Counted from the first letter of the stretch, positions 53,669 through 62,444 are shown. The stretch is DNA of 64,000 nucleotides from Capnocytophaga cynodegmi DSM 19736 (GCF_000379185.1 NZ_KB900706.1:1-64000); one strand, 5' to 3'. The notes: a model not told the origin generated them from the sequence alone. Translations and numbers: made by a program.

Positions 53669-54169
53669 TTATCTAAAAGAAGTTTTCAGGATTACTAATT
53701 CTTGTATTAAATCTTTTAACCAATCGTTAAAGTTCATAAAATCAGTGTCTTCTTCCCAGTATTCGGGTGGAATGTCAGCATAAAAAACACCAAAATTATT
53801 TTCTTGTTTTTCAATCAAAAATCCCATTGGATGTCCGTTATCCGAACCAATGATTAGAAATGAAGGAAATAAATCTACGCCAGTTCCTTCAAATACCTGC
53901 CTTGACCAATCAAATATTTCATCAGGAGGTAAAAAATCAATTCCTAAACCATATTCCGTTCCAAAAAGCGTACACGCTCCCACAGAAAGCAGAAATTCTT
54001 TGTAATCAGTTGGAAATGTGATGTTATGTAGCTTTTCAAATTGAGTTATTTCTTCTTCGCTAACAGGTCGCTTTAATTCAAAACGATGTTTATCATTCCC
54101 ATACGGAATCATTTCACCCTTGCTTTTTGAAATTAATTGGTTAATATTTTCGAACAATTTTGAATTCAT
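53669..54169 (-). CDS. SUKH (SMI1/KNR4) immunity-type protein
   Basis: A 166-residue SUKH protein with KRPVSEEEITQFEKLHNITF leading into FPTDYKEFLLSVGACTLFG, then FLIIGSDNGHPMGFLIEKQE and VFYADIPPEY, and a final helix. It is the first gene behind operator site 4 and probably heads the run down to 51180. This is one of the clearest SMI1/KNR4 matches in the window. Confidence 0.83.
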   Translation of the reverse strand: MNSKLFENINQLISKSKGEMIPYGNDKHRFELKRPVSEEEITQFEKLHNITFPTDYKEFLLSVGACTLFGTEYGLGIDFLPPDEIFDWSRQVFEGTGVDLFPSFLIIGSDNGHPMGFLIEKQENNFGVFYADIPPEYWEEDTDFMNFNDWLKDLIQELVILKTSFR

Positions 54170-54191
54170 AAAATGATTTTTTAATTTTTTA

Positions 54192-54250
54192 CAATATTAA
54201 ACGTTCCCTTATTAAAAACCTAAAAGTGTGTGTCTACAATGTGTCTACAA
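54192..54250 (-). promoter_or_regulatory. Promoter with tandem TTGTAGAC operator, site 4
   Basis: On the minus strand, TTGTAGAC-ACA-TTGTAGAC (54232-54250), two perfect copies at 11-bp period, then 2 bases, a 30-base spacer, and TAATATTG (54192-54199), one base off the -7 consensus. The -33 region reads TTTTAG. It drives the SUKH gene at 53669. Confidence 0.82.
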
Positions 54251-54275
54251 ATGAGACTTATTTTAGATATTTTTC

Positions 54276-55160
54276 TTATAGACTTTGTTTTTCCCAGTTA
54301 CCTCGTTTACGCTGACAATCATCTATTTGCCAAGAATTATCTTTTTGCTTTATCATCAAAAATCGGTCTTGGAAAATATCGGCGTTGGTGTAAATATAGA
54401 TTCGGTTTTTAGAAATAATTTCAATATCAACAATTTGGTGTTCTCCATAAGAACCTCCTTTCGTTGTAGACCAATGATATCGGTCGTTGTTGTGATGTTT
54501 TTTTGTTGCATATTTTTGGTAAAGTTGCTTCACTTTAGATGTTATTTCGTTTTCGTCTCCTTTGTTAAAATTAATGTCGGCAAATTGCTCCCATTCTGCC
54601 ATTGCTTTGAAAAATGCTAACAAATGATTTTTAGCTCTTTCTATTTCTGTTTCACTCAATGTCGCAGAGGTTTTCTTTTTGGCAAAATTTCTTTGCATTT
54701 GTTTGAAAAATTCCATTTGTTCAGCAGAAAATTTGGTATGAGAAACGGGTTTGAGTTTTTTATTGTCCGCCACCGCCAAAAGTCCTTCAAAAGTTATCTT
54801 TGTACCATCAATTCGCAAGGTGGTAAGTTTCGGAATTTTAGTTATGATTTTCAGGGTGTTGTCGTCTACTTTGGTTTTTTCGATACCGATACAATCAAGT
54901 TTTGGGTGATTTTCAAAATGAATAAAACCTTCGCCTGTGATTTTCGTTTCACCCAGCCAAAGTAGCCCAAGTTTAGGTAATGTTGCCAGATACTCAAGGG
55001 CTTTGTCTGTAATATCTGTGCCTTCCAAACCTACATTGACGAGTGATTTGCATTTACAGATTTCCTGTACATCATCATCTGTTATTGGTTTGTATTTCAA
55101 TGAAATGCCTTTATTTTTGCTTTTGCCAATTTCTATGGCTTCAGGGTGTAAATTACTCAT
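54276..55160 (-). CDS. LRR protein fused to NTF2-like immunity domain
   Basis: A 294-residue soluble protein. The first part (about 1-135) is a short leucine-rich-repeat solenoid with 23-24-residue units (LVNVGLEGTDITDKALEYLA, LGLLWLGETKITGEGFIHFE, LTTLRIDGTKITFEGLLAVA). The second part (about 175-294) has an NTF2-like layout: helix HLLAFFKAMAEWEQFADINF, strand IVDIEIISKNRIYIYTNADI, and DNSWQIDDCQRKRGN. That last phrase recalls RhsIA-type immunity proteins. The stop lies 26 bases before operator site 4. Confidence 0.68.
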   Translation of the reverse strand: MSNLHPEAIEIGKSKNKGISLKYKPITDDDVQEICKCKSLVNVGLEGTDITDKALEYLATLPKLGLLWLGETKITGEGFIHFENHPKLDCIGIEKTKVDDNTLKIITKIPKLTTLRIDGTKITFEGLLAVADNKKLKPVSHTKFSAEQMEFFKQMQRNFAKKKTSATLSETEIERAKNHLLAFFKAMAEWEQFADINFNKGDENEITSKVKQLYQKYATKKHHNNDRYHWSTTKGGSYGEHQIVDIEIISKNRIYIYTNADIFQDRFLMIKQKDNSWQIDDCQRKRGNWEKQSL

Positions 55161-55179
55161 ATTCTGTGTGTTTATTTTT

Positions 55180-55653
55180 TTAATTCAATATTTTTTCTAA
55201 AACTTCCCACTCATATTCAGCATCGTGCAAAGCCAACGCATATTGATTTGGGATAAAAACTTCAAAATCAGGATATTCTTCAAACCAAGTGTCCAAATAT
55301 TTGCAAAGTATAGATAATGAAACCTTTACAAAAAAATATATATCATTTTCTGAAAGAGTAATCCAAACAAAATCATTTGGTAGGGATTTTATTTTTTCAA
55401 TAAAAAAGATTTGTGCTTTTTTGTGTTGTAAATGATACAAATCCCTATTTATCAGTCCTTTGTTGTGAAAAGAAAATGACTTCACAGCCTTATTTTCATA
55501 ATTCCAAATACCTGAATTTCTGAACTCAGCAAAGAATTTTTCTCCTTTTTCATCATTTGAATTTATGATTTCTTCGATATTCAAAAAGCGAAATCTTTCC
55601 AAAAGTCGTTTTTGAGCGTTTTTTATTTTCAATTTTTCTAATTTTTCGGACAT
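55180..55653 (-). CDS. Unknown protein of the immunity array
   Basis: A 157-residue soluble protein with a basic N-terminal helix (KLKIKNAQKRLLERFRFLNI), a central part with alternating strands, and an acidic, aromatic C-terminus (LALHDAEYEWEVLEKIL). No domain is recognised. It lies 20 bases before the LRR-NTF2 gene in the same run. Confidence 0.6.
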   Translation of the reverse strand: MSEKLEKLKIKNAQKRLLERFRFLNIEEIINSNDEKGEKFFAEFRNSGIWNYENKAVKSFSFHNKGLINRDLYHLQHKKAQIFFIEKIKSLPNDFVWITLSENDIYFFVKVSLSILCKYLDTWFEEYPDFEVFIPNQYALALHDAEYEWEVLEKILN

Positions 55654-55694
55654 TTTGTTCGATTTTAGTTTGAAATTGTAATGAAATATCTTTT

Positions 55695-56804
55695 TTATTT
55701 CAGAATTTTCTTAAACTCGTTCATTTTTTCTGGATTGATTGCTTTAAAGTTCTTTTTGAAGTCCGATTGGTCGAAATATCCTGCTACGATTACAAAATCA
55801 TCTGTTTTGTTCAAATTAAATTCTTGTAAATCTTGTTTTAGAACTTTGGCACATTCCACCATAACTTTCGTTGCCGTGCTGTATTTTTCGTTGAGCTCGG
55901 TTTGCTGATTGAACAAATCAAACAAATTTGCTGTTTCGTCATCTGTATCAATTTCCACCCAGTGTGAGTAGTCCGCTACATTCCAAATGATGTCGCTATG
56001 AGATTCATCTTCAGTCCACTGCTCTCTATCTGATTGAGTCCCAAAACCAATTTGTGGTGGGATTATATTCTGACTAAAATAACTCAGGTTGATACAATAG
56101 AGTTTTTCCGAAGGAGCGTGATTTTTAATATTTTGTTTTAATAAAGCGAGTAATTTTTCTTGTACTAATTCAGTTAATTTCTTGTAGGATAATCCTTTTT
56201 GTGGTTTTTGATACCAAATGTAATCACCTTCTTTAATGGTTTTCAACTGCCCAATTTCATCATAATCATAATTCATTGTACGATTGAAATTTTCACCATA
56301 ATTATCCACGCCTTGCCATTCTTTGCGGATAAGTTTATCATTTTCGTAGATAAAATGCTCTATCCAGTAGCCATTTTCTTCAAAAAAAGAATGGATTTCG
56401 GTTAATTGGTTGTTTTCGTACATAAATTTTTTAATGTTTATGAGTTCTTTGTCATTTCCGTAATCAAAATGATAACTCAAAATCTCATTTTGGTTTCTGA
56501 AATAGAAAGTTTCATAGAAATTATCTTTAAAACTGGTCATTCCCCTCGCTACAATTATTTCATCAGCGGCATTTACGCCATATTGTACAGCATATTGCCT
56601 GTTTTTGGTAGGTTCTTCTTTTAAAATTTTCCCTTTTGAGTATCTGTTTTCTTCAAACCAAAACGGATTTAATCTAAACATAGTATTACTCGCCCAAAAC
56701 CATCGAACTACCTGACTTTCAATATTTGCTTTTAAGGTTTGATAATCATTTTGAGCTTTGTTAAAAAGCTGTTTTAATTCTTCAATGTGTTTCATATTTT
56801 TCAA
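55695..56804 (-). CDS. Protein with YD-like strands, unknown
   Basis: A 369-residue soluble protein. The middle part (about 95-190) has antiparallel strand repeats with the YD-type rhythm (NIKKFMYENNQLTEIHSFFE, WIEHFIYENDKLIRKEWQGV, YDYDEIGQLKTIKEGDYIWY). The C-terminal third is alpha/beta (ATKVMVECAKVLKQDLQEFN, DFVIVAGYFDQSDFKKNFKA). There is no signal peptide. The start overlaps the upstream gene by 23 bases; a second ATG three codons in (56795) is also possible. Confidence 0.62.
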   Translation of the reverse strand: MKNMKHIEELKQLFNKAQNDYQTLKANIESQVVRWFWASNTMFRLNPFWFEENRYSKGKILKEEPTKNRQYAVQYGVNAADEIIVARGMTSFKDNFYETFYFRNQNEILSYHFDYGNDKELINIKKFMYENNQLTEIHSFFEENGYWIEHFIYENDKLIRKEWQGVDNYGENFNRTMNYDYDEIGQLKTIKEGDYIWYQKPQKGLSYKKLTELVQEKLLALLKQNIKNHAPSEKLYCINLSYFSQNIIPPQIGFGTQSDREQWTEDESHSDIIWNVADYSHWVEIDTDDETANLFDLFNQQTELNEKYSTATKVMVECAKVLKQDLQEFNLNKTDDFVIVAGYFDQSDFKKNFKAINPEKMNEFKKILK

Positions 56805-57312
56805 AAATAATTTTGCTTAATTTTTTATTATGACGCATATCTATTATACGGCGTGAGCTTATCCAATACACGATTGCTAAAAACAACGACGTGAGTAAAA
56901 TAGGGAGCCAATGGAAACCTAAAAAGTAATATAAGCTACACAAAATCAGTATTGTGATAATTTCAAAGATAAAATAATTTTTTTCATTCGTTCGTTCTTT
57001 GATAATGAAAACATTACTCTTGTGTTTGCTTATCCTTTCCGCTACTTTTTGGGTAAAGGTATCAAGGCTAAAAGTGGTATCATAGTCTGAAAGTGTGAAG
57101 CAAATTCCGAATTCTAATTCTATTTTTCGCATAAAATTCCCGTGTTTGTTGGCTCCACGAAACGAATTGCGAATTTGACCCTTTTCGCTTGGTGGAAACA
57201 ACAAAAAATCCATAAAGTGTGATTCTTCAAAAGGAGCATTAGCCTTTTTTCTACACATACTAAAAATTTTTAAAATTTGTTCTTTTAAATCAGTTTCTGT
57301 TAATTTTTTCAT
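56782..57312 (-). CDS. Two-helix membrane protein, unknown
   Basis: A 176-residue protein with a soluble N-terminal domain (about 1-108, containing FGICFTLSDYDTTFSLDTFT) and two closely spaced membrane helices (about 113-131 and 134-152), followed by a basic tail. By the positive-inside rule both ends are probably cytosolic. It is one of very few membrane proteins in the array. The end overlaps the next gene by 23 bases. Function unknown. Confidence 0.62.
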   Translation of the reverse strand: MKKLTETDLKEQILKIFSMCRKKANAPFEESHFMDFLLFPPSEKGQIRNSFRGANKHGNFMRKIELEFGICFTLSDYDTTFSLDTFTQKVAERISKHKSNVFIIKERTNEKNYFIFEIITILILCSLYYFLGFHWLPILLTSLFLAIVYWISSRRIIDMRHNKKLSKIIFEKYETH

Positions 57313-57375
57313 TTTCCATAAAATTAGATTGTTGAGAAATGCTTCGTGTTCTTTTTTGTTCGTTTCCGTGTATTT

Positions 57376-57830
57376 TTAATTGTCTTTTGTATTGCATAAA
57401 TAATTAAAATACGTATTTTCAAACAAAGCAAAATGAGTTTCATCTGTTTGATTTAGATTTACTTCTATTTTTTGCTGAGCAATAGGTTCTTCTCCATTCC
57501 AGTAGAGAAAGCCATCAACTTTAAATCCTTCATCTACAAGATTTTTATGATTTTGAAAAGAAGCCGTGTGTTGAGAATATTTTCGTCGTTATCTTTTTCC
57601 TCCAGCCAGTCTTGTAGCTCACAAAATCCGATGTCTTGTGCTAAATTTTGTTCAAAAATTCGCAAGTGACAACTGCAACTATTCGGTGCCATTGTAGCCA
57701 CTTCATAACAATACGGATACTTCAAATTTACTTTTGATGGGGTTTGCATTTTCTCAAAAAATAAATTATCACTATTGTAAAAAGCCAAATCTTTAGGGAA
57801 ATCTGTACTGATTATTAATATATAACACAT
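57376..57830 (-). pseudogene. Frameshifted gene (CA dinucleotide insertion)
   Basis: Reading from 57830, the frame runs through a Cys-containing region (SCSCHLRIFEQ) and meets an early stop after about 98 codons. A second frame, offset by two bases, continues with FQNHKNLVDEGFKVDGFLYW to a stop at 57376. Removing one CA unit from the ACACAC run (57566-57571) joins the two into one frame of 150 residues. It is a mutated gene, a phase-variable repeat or a sequencing error. Function unknown. Confidence 0.65.
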
Positions 57831-57852
57831 ATTTTTATGGATTAAAAGATAT

Positions 57853-58224
57853 TTATCTGCTATGTGATAGTTTTAAGATTTTTGCATCTTTTTTGCGAAC
57901 AATGATTTCAAAAGTGCCTCCTCGAATTCCCATAGGAAGCGTCCCATTTACAACAAAATATTGCTCGAAATCGTGTATTTCATAGGGCTTTTGCTCTTCA
58001 ATTACCGATTTTGGGTAATGCTTGAAAAGTATTGGCTCGATGACTTCCAGTAGTATTTTTTCGTCGGGAATGATTTGAAATTCATCTCGGGAAAGCAAGT
58101 TATGTGTTTTGTTTTCTGTCAAAACTTCTTTCAGAGTACTTTCGGCATATTCTTTTCCCAAAAATAAGCGTTCATTGGCTGTTTTTGTGAGTTCTTTCTT
58201 TTGTTTGTTCGCGTTTTTTTTCAT
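57853..58224 (-). CDS. NTF2-fold immunity-type protein
   Basis: A 123-residue soluble protein. A Lys-rich lead is followed by an NTF2-type half: LLEVIEPILFKHYPKSVIEE as helix, then YFVVNGTLPMGIRGGTFEII and VRKKDAKILKLSHSR. The 'VNGTLP..GGTFEIIV..KD.KIL.L.H' string is a hallmark of the NTF2-fold immunity domain found in polymorphic toxin systems. It lies 13 bases after a SUKH gene. Confidence 0.75.
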   Translation of the reverse strand: MKKNANKQKKELTKTANERLFLGKEYAESTLKEVLTENKTHNLLSRDEFQIIPDEKILLEVIEPILFKHYPKSVIEEQKPYEIHDFEQYFVVNGTLPMGIRGGTFEIIVRKKDAKILKLSHSR

Positions 58225-58236
58225 TTTATTGCCAAT

Positions 58237-58950
58237 TTAAGGATTGATAAATTCATTATCTCCCAATTTATACTTCGGATTGTTGCCAAATTCCAAAATT
58301 GGGTAATAGGCTTGTAAATATTTCATTTTGTCTTGCGGATAGGATTTGAGATGAATTTGCCTGTCGAGCCAATTTTCATAAAATGTGATAATGTCCACAT
58401 TCAGAGCGTAATATCCCGTAAGATTGATACACCCACAATCTACCCAAATTTCTCCTTTTTTCTCTCCATTTACAACCAAACGAAAGAAATCGCCACAGCC
58501 GTATTCACAAATGGGAATAGTTCCGTTGAGGTTGCTGGTACTGCTGTATTTGTTTACCAGATTAGCAAAATTGGCATCTGTTTCCATTCGCTCTTCAAAA
58601 TCGTCATAAGTTGTATTTTCTCCAAAATTGATAACATCTTCAAACTCAAAATCATCAATGTAAGGAAATGGTTCGCTCAGTGTGATTTGCCATTCTTCAT
58701 TCATTTTCAAAGCGTTTTGCAGAGAGTAAAAACCGTAATAGGGGGCTTTTTGATGCAGTTGATGTGACCGACTATCATTCTGAATTTCAGTTAGGAAATT
58801 AACATAACTTTCAGGAAGTTTTAGCTGTAATGTTGCTTCAATTTCACGAATTTCAGCCAATGAAATCGTACTATTGGGCGTAATGCCTAATGATTTCATT
58901 TTTTGCAAAACTCGCTTGATTTGGTCGTTATTTTTCGTTGCAGTTCTCAT
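58237..58950 (-). CDS. SUKH (SMI1/KNR4) immunity-type protein
   Basis: A 237-residue SUKH protein with ISLAEIREIEATLQLKLPES leading into YVNFLTEIQND, then APYYGFYSLQNALKM, IPICEYGCGDFFRLVVNGEK and GEIWVDCG, and ITFYENWLDRQI at the C-terminal side. These are the complete set of SMI1/KNR4 blocks. It is similar in order to the SUKH part of the gene at 37285. Confidence 0.85.
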   Translation of the reverse strand: MRTATKNNDQIKRVLQKMKSLGITPNSTISLAEIREIEATLQLKLPESYVNFLTEIQNDSRSHQLHQKAPYYGFYSLQNALKMNEEWQITLSEPFPYIDDFEFEDVINFGENTTYDDFEERMETDANFANLVNKYSSTSNLNGTIPICEYGCGDFFRLVVNGEKKGEIWVDCGCINLTGYYALNVDIITFYENWLDRQIHLKSYPQDKMKYLQAYYPILEFGNNPKYKLGDNEFINP

Positions 58951-58988
58951 TTTAGAGCCTAAAATAGATTTGTTATCAAAATAGAATT

Positions 58989-59534
58989 TTACTTTTCCCG
59001 AAAACTTTTTAGCAGAGGTTTTATGTACTCTAAGGCTTGTTCCTTATCCATTGCATTACTGGTACGAGCTGTATGTTTTAAGGTGATATTCACGAAATTA
59101 TGAGGCGTTTGCATCATAAAAAAGTATCCTTCGAAGTACGAAGGCCAAATGATGCTTCTGTCCTTTCCACCGCCAGAAAAAGCCAAGTAAGGATATCCGT
59201 TATCATTTTGTACGGGCACTTTCATTGGGTTAAAAGTCATAAAAGATGAATTACGATAAGCTCTTTTGCTATCGGCTTGAAACTCTTCATATTGTTTTTT
59301 CCTGACTTGGTTTGGTTTGGGGAAAGTTTCGATTTCAATTCTGTATTTTCCGTTATCAAAAAAGTTGAGGTCTGGTGCCTTTTTGTATAAACTAAATTTG
59401 TTACTTAATTGAAAACCAAATTTTTTGTTGTAAGTCTCAAAGGAAATTAATTGCTCTTGTGAACAATTGACTAAGCTCATTGTTAAGGTACATAGCACAA
59501 AACAACGAGTAAAAATTTTTAAGTATTTTGTCAT
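58989..59534 (-). CDS. Lipoprotein, possible periplasmic immunity protein
   Basis: A 181-residue lipoprotein with signal peptide and lipobox SLVNC (Cys about 24). The mature part has FGFQLSNKFSLYKKAPDLNF, FNPMKVPVQNDNGYPYLAFS and a C-terminal helix EQALEYIKPLLKSF. The fold resembles small PsbP-like (MPN-type) lipoproteins, but the match is loose. Located among immunity genes, it could protect against a periplasm-acting toxin. Confidence 0.6.
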   Translation of the reverse strand: MTKYLKIFTRCFVLCTLTMSLVNCSQEQLISFETYNKKFGFQLSNKFSLYKKAPDLNFFDNGKYRIEIETFPKPNQVRKKQYEEFQADSKRAYRNSSFMTFNPMKVPVQNDNGYPYLAFSGGGKDRSIIWPSYFEGYFFMMQTPHNFVNITLKHTARTSNAMDKEQALEYIKPLLKSFREK

Positions 59535-59603
59535 TTTAATTTAAAATTACGGACTTTTTTTAGGATTCAAATTGCTGAAAAACAATCTTAAGTGAAATTT
59601 TCG

Positions 59604-60386
59604 TTACGAATAATCAAAAGTGAAAAGTACAATGCGGCTCACAGGTTCATACAGCATAATGATAGCATCAGCTCCGTGCGAATATGTATAGCCTGATACT
59701 GAAGCAATTTGATAAAATGTATTGCCATTGTGTGTGATAGAAACATTCCAATCTTCATCTTCCATCAGAATAAAAGCCGAAGGAATGGATTCACTATCCA
59801 CCCAATTACCTCCCTGAATTTCACCACCTAAGCTATCCAAGTAACGTCCGCCATAATAAGGAACAGAATCTTCTTCGCCAAAGTAACCTTTTTCCTGAAA
59901 GTCTTTTTTGTTTTGCTGATAAGTTGTTACAGCTTGTTCGAAGTTTTTGAGAGCTTCCTCGTAAGTTTCTTGTTTTCGTTGCTCAAATAAAGCGGAGTTG
60001 TTTTTGAAATAACTCATTTCCCAATCTTGAGTCATTATTTCCTTAAGTTGGTTGCGGTGTATTGGGCTTCGCAGAAAATATCCTTCCTCTCCCAAAAATT
60101 CATATTTATTGTCATCTGTTAGGCGAAAAGCTACCCAATTAGCTCCAATGAATTCATTATGAAAGTTTTTGGTGTATTCGCCGATATAACCTTCATAGGG
60201 TTCGATGGGGTTAATCATATGCAGAATTGTATCTTTCCATTCGGGGTTTATCTCTGCTAAATTGATAGAAATCAGCGGTAAAAAATGGTCTTTCAGCCAA
60301 GATTGTTTTTCTACGAAAATGTTTTCTGCTTCGGGAAAGGGTTTTAAATTTTCGTTTAGCTCGTTTATGTTTTCTATTAAATTCAT
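59604..60386 (-). CDS. Unknown protein, tandem duplicate copy 1
   Basis: A 260-residue soluble protein. The first 95 residues (opening MNLIENINELNENLKPFPE) and the last 35 (ADAIIMLYEPVSRIVLFTFD) are nearly identical to the gene at 60482, whereas the centre (about 100-215) is quite different. This gives a mosaic look. No family is recognised. The sequence upstream of the start is also shared between the two copies. Confidence 0.65.
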   Translation of the reverse strand: MNLIENINELNENLKPFPEAENIFVEKQSWLKDHFLPLISINLAEINPEWKDTILHMINPIEPYEGYIGEYTKNFHNEFIGANWVAFRLTDDNKYEFLGEEGYFLRSPIHRNQLKEIMTQDWEMSYFKNNSALFEQRKQETYEEALKNFEQAVTTYQQNKKDFQEKGYFGEEDSVPYYGGRYLDSLGGEIQGGNWVDSESIPSAFILMEDEDWNVSITHNGNTFYQIASVSGYTYSHGADAIIMLYEPVSRIVLFTFDYS

Positions 60387-60481
60387 TTGTTTATGATGTT
60401 AATTTTTTGGTGAAAAGCAAACTTTTGTTAATATTATTTTTTGATTATAAATAATTGATTTTATTTTTTATAAACTAATTT

Positions 60482-61231
60482 TTATGAATAATCAAAAGTG
60501 AAAAGCACAATGCGACTTACAGGCTCGTACATTAGTATAATGGCATCAGCACCGCTTCCGCAATAGTTGTATCCCGCCACATTACCAATATAATAAAACG
60601 GATTGCCTTGATAAGTGATTTCTATGCCATCATTAGGCAATTCATCATCTCCTAAAAAGTCTTTCACCGTTATTTCAAAGGCTGATGGTATTCCTTCTTC
60701 CTCGGCTGAACTCGTCCAGTTACCGTACCAAAAACCGCCGCCAAGGTCGTCTAAAAAATTCATAATATTGAGCTTTCCTTTGTATTCTGGATATCTCAAA
60801 TTAACCAAATGTCCAAATTTAGCCACATTTTCTTTACTTTTTTCAAGGTTTTCTTTCATTTTTTGAAAATCCTTTTCCTCTTCGCTGTTAAAATCCCAAT
60901 TGTTGATAGCTGTTCGCAGGAAAAATCCTTCTTTACCCAGAAATTCGTATTTATTATCTTCCGTTAGGCGAAAAGCCAACCAGTTGGGAGTCGTAAATTC
61001 ATTGTGGTGTTCCTTTGTTCCATCACCGATATAGCTATCATAGGGCTCGAAAGGAGAAATCATATGCAGAATTGTATCTTTCCATTCGGGGTTTATTTCC
61101 ACTAAATTGATAGAAATCAGCGGTAAAAAATGGTTTTTTAGCCAAGGTTGTTTTTCTACAAAAATGTTTTCCACTTCAGGAAAAGGTTTTAAATTTTCGT
61201 TTAACTCGTTGATGTTTTCTATTAAATTCAT
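60482..61231 (-). CDS. Unknown protein, tandem duplicate copy 2
   Basis: A 249-residue soluble protein, paralogue of the gene at 59604. Conserved ends frame a variable middle: here KFGHLVNLRYPEYKGKLNIM and FLDDLGGGFWYGNWTSSAEE replace the other copy's segment, although DSLGGEIQGGNWVDSE and DDLGGGFWYGNWTSSA remain alignable. The C-terminal block IILMYEPVSRIVLFTFDYS is the same. Variable cores with fixed ends are expected for specificity-switching immunity proteins. Confidence 0.65.
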   Translation of the reverse strand: MNLIENINELNENLKPFPEVENIFVEKQPWLKNHFLPLISINLVEINPEWKDTILHMISPFEPYDSYIGDGTKEHHNEFTTPNWLAFRLTEDNKYEFLGKEGFFLRTAINNWDFNSEEEKDFQKMKENLEKSKENVAKFGHLVNLRYPEYKGKLNIMNFLDDLGGGFWYGNWTSSAEEEGIPSAFEITVKDFLGDDELPNDGIEITYQGNPFYYIGNVAGYNYCGSGADAIILMYEPVSRIVLFTFDYS

Positions 61232-61273
61232 TTGTTTATGATGTTAATTTGTTGATGAAAATCAAACTTTTTG

Positions 61274-61828
61274 TTATTTTATGATATTTTCAAATCCTTT
61301 TTTGTCGTTTAAGGCTTCTGCGGAACGATACAATAGAGAACCTTCGCCATTTTCGTCATAATCATCACTGTAAAAAGCAAAAAGTAGTAATCCGTTTTCT
61401 TTTCTGTTGCCAAAAACGCCCTCTTCATCACATTTTTTAAGAGCATCAATGATACATTGTTCAAAATCTGCTCGGATTTGGTTGTATCTGTCGTAGTCGT
61501 CCAAGCCTTCTACAAGTGAATACGCAGTGTCGTACAATTCTTTACTCACAGAAATAAAATCTCCTTCGTAAAGTTCACAAACTCCCGACCAGATGGCATC
61601 TAACAATCCGTCATATTCGGGGTCATAATCATCTGTTTTTTTCCAAGTTTCTATATCTTGTTGGGTAATTCCTGCGTTATTGGCTGCGAAAAAATCATCA
61701 ACCAAAAAGAAATAATACGCCACAAGGTCTTTACCTTCTTTATCGGTTTGGTTTTTAATAAATTGGAAAGAATGGCGGATTTCTGCCTCAGCCAAAGCTT
61801 GAATTTTTTGTTTTTGCTCTTGAGTCAT
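61274..61828 (-). CDS. DUF4303-like helical protein
   Basis: A 184-residue acidic, mainly helical soluble protein. The N-terminus has QKIQALAEAEIRHSFQFIK and the C-terminal part DALKKCDEEGVFGNRKENGL then LLFAFYSDDYDENGEGS, which resembles the DUF4303-type pattern. The assignment is tentative. It lies about 40 bases before the duplicate pair and probably belongs to the same run. Confidence 0.55.
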   Translation of the reverse strand: MTQEQKQKIQALAEAEIRHSFQFIKNQTDKEGKDLVAYYFFLVDDFFAANNAGITQQDIETWKKTDDYDPEYDGLLDAIWSGVCELYEGDFISVSKELYDTAYSLVEGLDDYDRYNQIRADFEQCIIDALKKCDEEGVFGNRKENGLLLFAFYSDDYDENGEGSLLYRSAEALNDKKGFENIIK

Positions 61829-61896
61829 AATATTGATATTTAATTCTTTATGAAATATTTATTTTCTAAAATTTGATATTCTTATATATTTCCATT

Positions 61897-62439
61897 TTAT
61901 TTAACATTCACATATAATTTATGCTTTTCGATAAGATTTTTTAGTTTTTCCGAAATAAACCAATCTGTGTAACTATTTTTATCACGAGCGATGTAAAATT
62001 CGGGCAAATTTTCGTTATAAACGATGTTTCCGAAATAGTCCAAAGTTAGTTCTCCATCTATTTCTTCGGTGTCTGATTTTTCATAGTCGATAAGCTCCAA
62101 ATATCGGTTTATTTTTCCTACAAAAAATTGTTTTTTGATAGTTTTTGATTCAATTTCAATGGGATAAAAAGTAATTTCATTGCCCAATATATTGGCTAAA
62201 ATCTCCACAAAACGCTCCGAAAATATGGGTAAACTTACAAAGCCTATCAGAAAATCGACTTTCTCTAAATCACTATCCTTTACCCCTATATCAGCTTTGC
62301 CAGCAAGGCTCATATATTGCAGAAACTTGCCATCGCCATCAGGAGCAACAAAATAATTAAACATTCTGTCCTCAGAGGCTTTCACTGTAATGTAAATGCA
62401 CTCGGCTCGTAATTTGGGGGATAATTGATATATTTTCAT
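61897..62439 (-). CDS. Imm11/DUF1629-like immunity protein
   Basis: A 180-residue soluble protein. It begins MKIYQLSPKLRAECIYITVK, has VDFLIGFVSLPIFSERFVEI and a C-terminal DWFISEKLKNLIEKHKLY, matching the 'FiVSekl..li....l' ending common to Imm11 (DUF1629) proteins. Such proteins neutralise toxins of Rhs or contact-dependent systems. The assignment is by pattern only. It follows the small gene at 62445 with a 5-base gap. Confidence 0.55.
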   Translation of the reverse strand: MKIYQLSPKLRAECIYITVKASEDRMFNYFVAPDGDGKFLQYMSLAGKADIGVKDSDLEKVDFLIGFVSLPIFSERFVEILANILGNEITFYPIEIESKTIKKQFFVGKINRYLELIDYEKSDTEEIDGELTLDYFGNIVYNENLPEFYIARDKNSYTDWFISEKLKNLIEKHKLYVNVK

Positions 62440-62444
62440 AAGTT

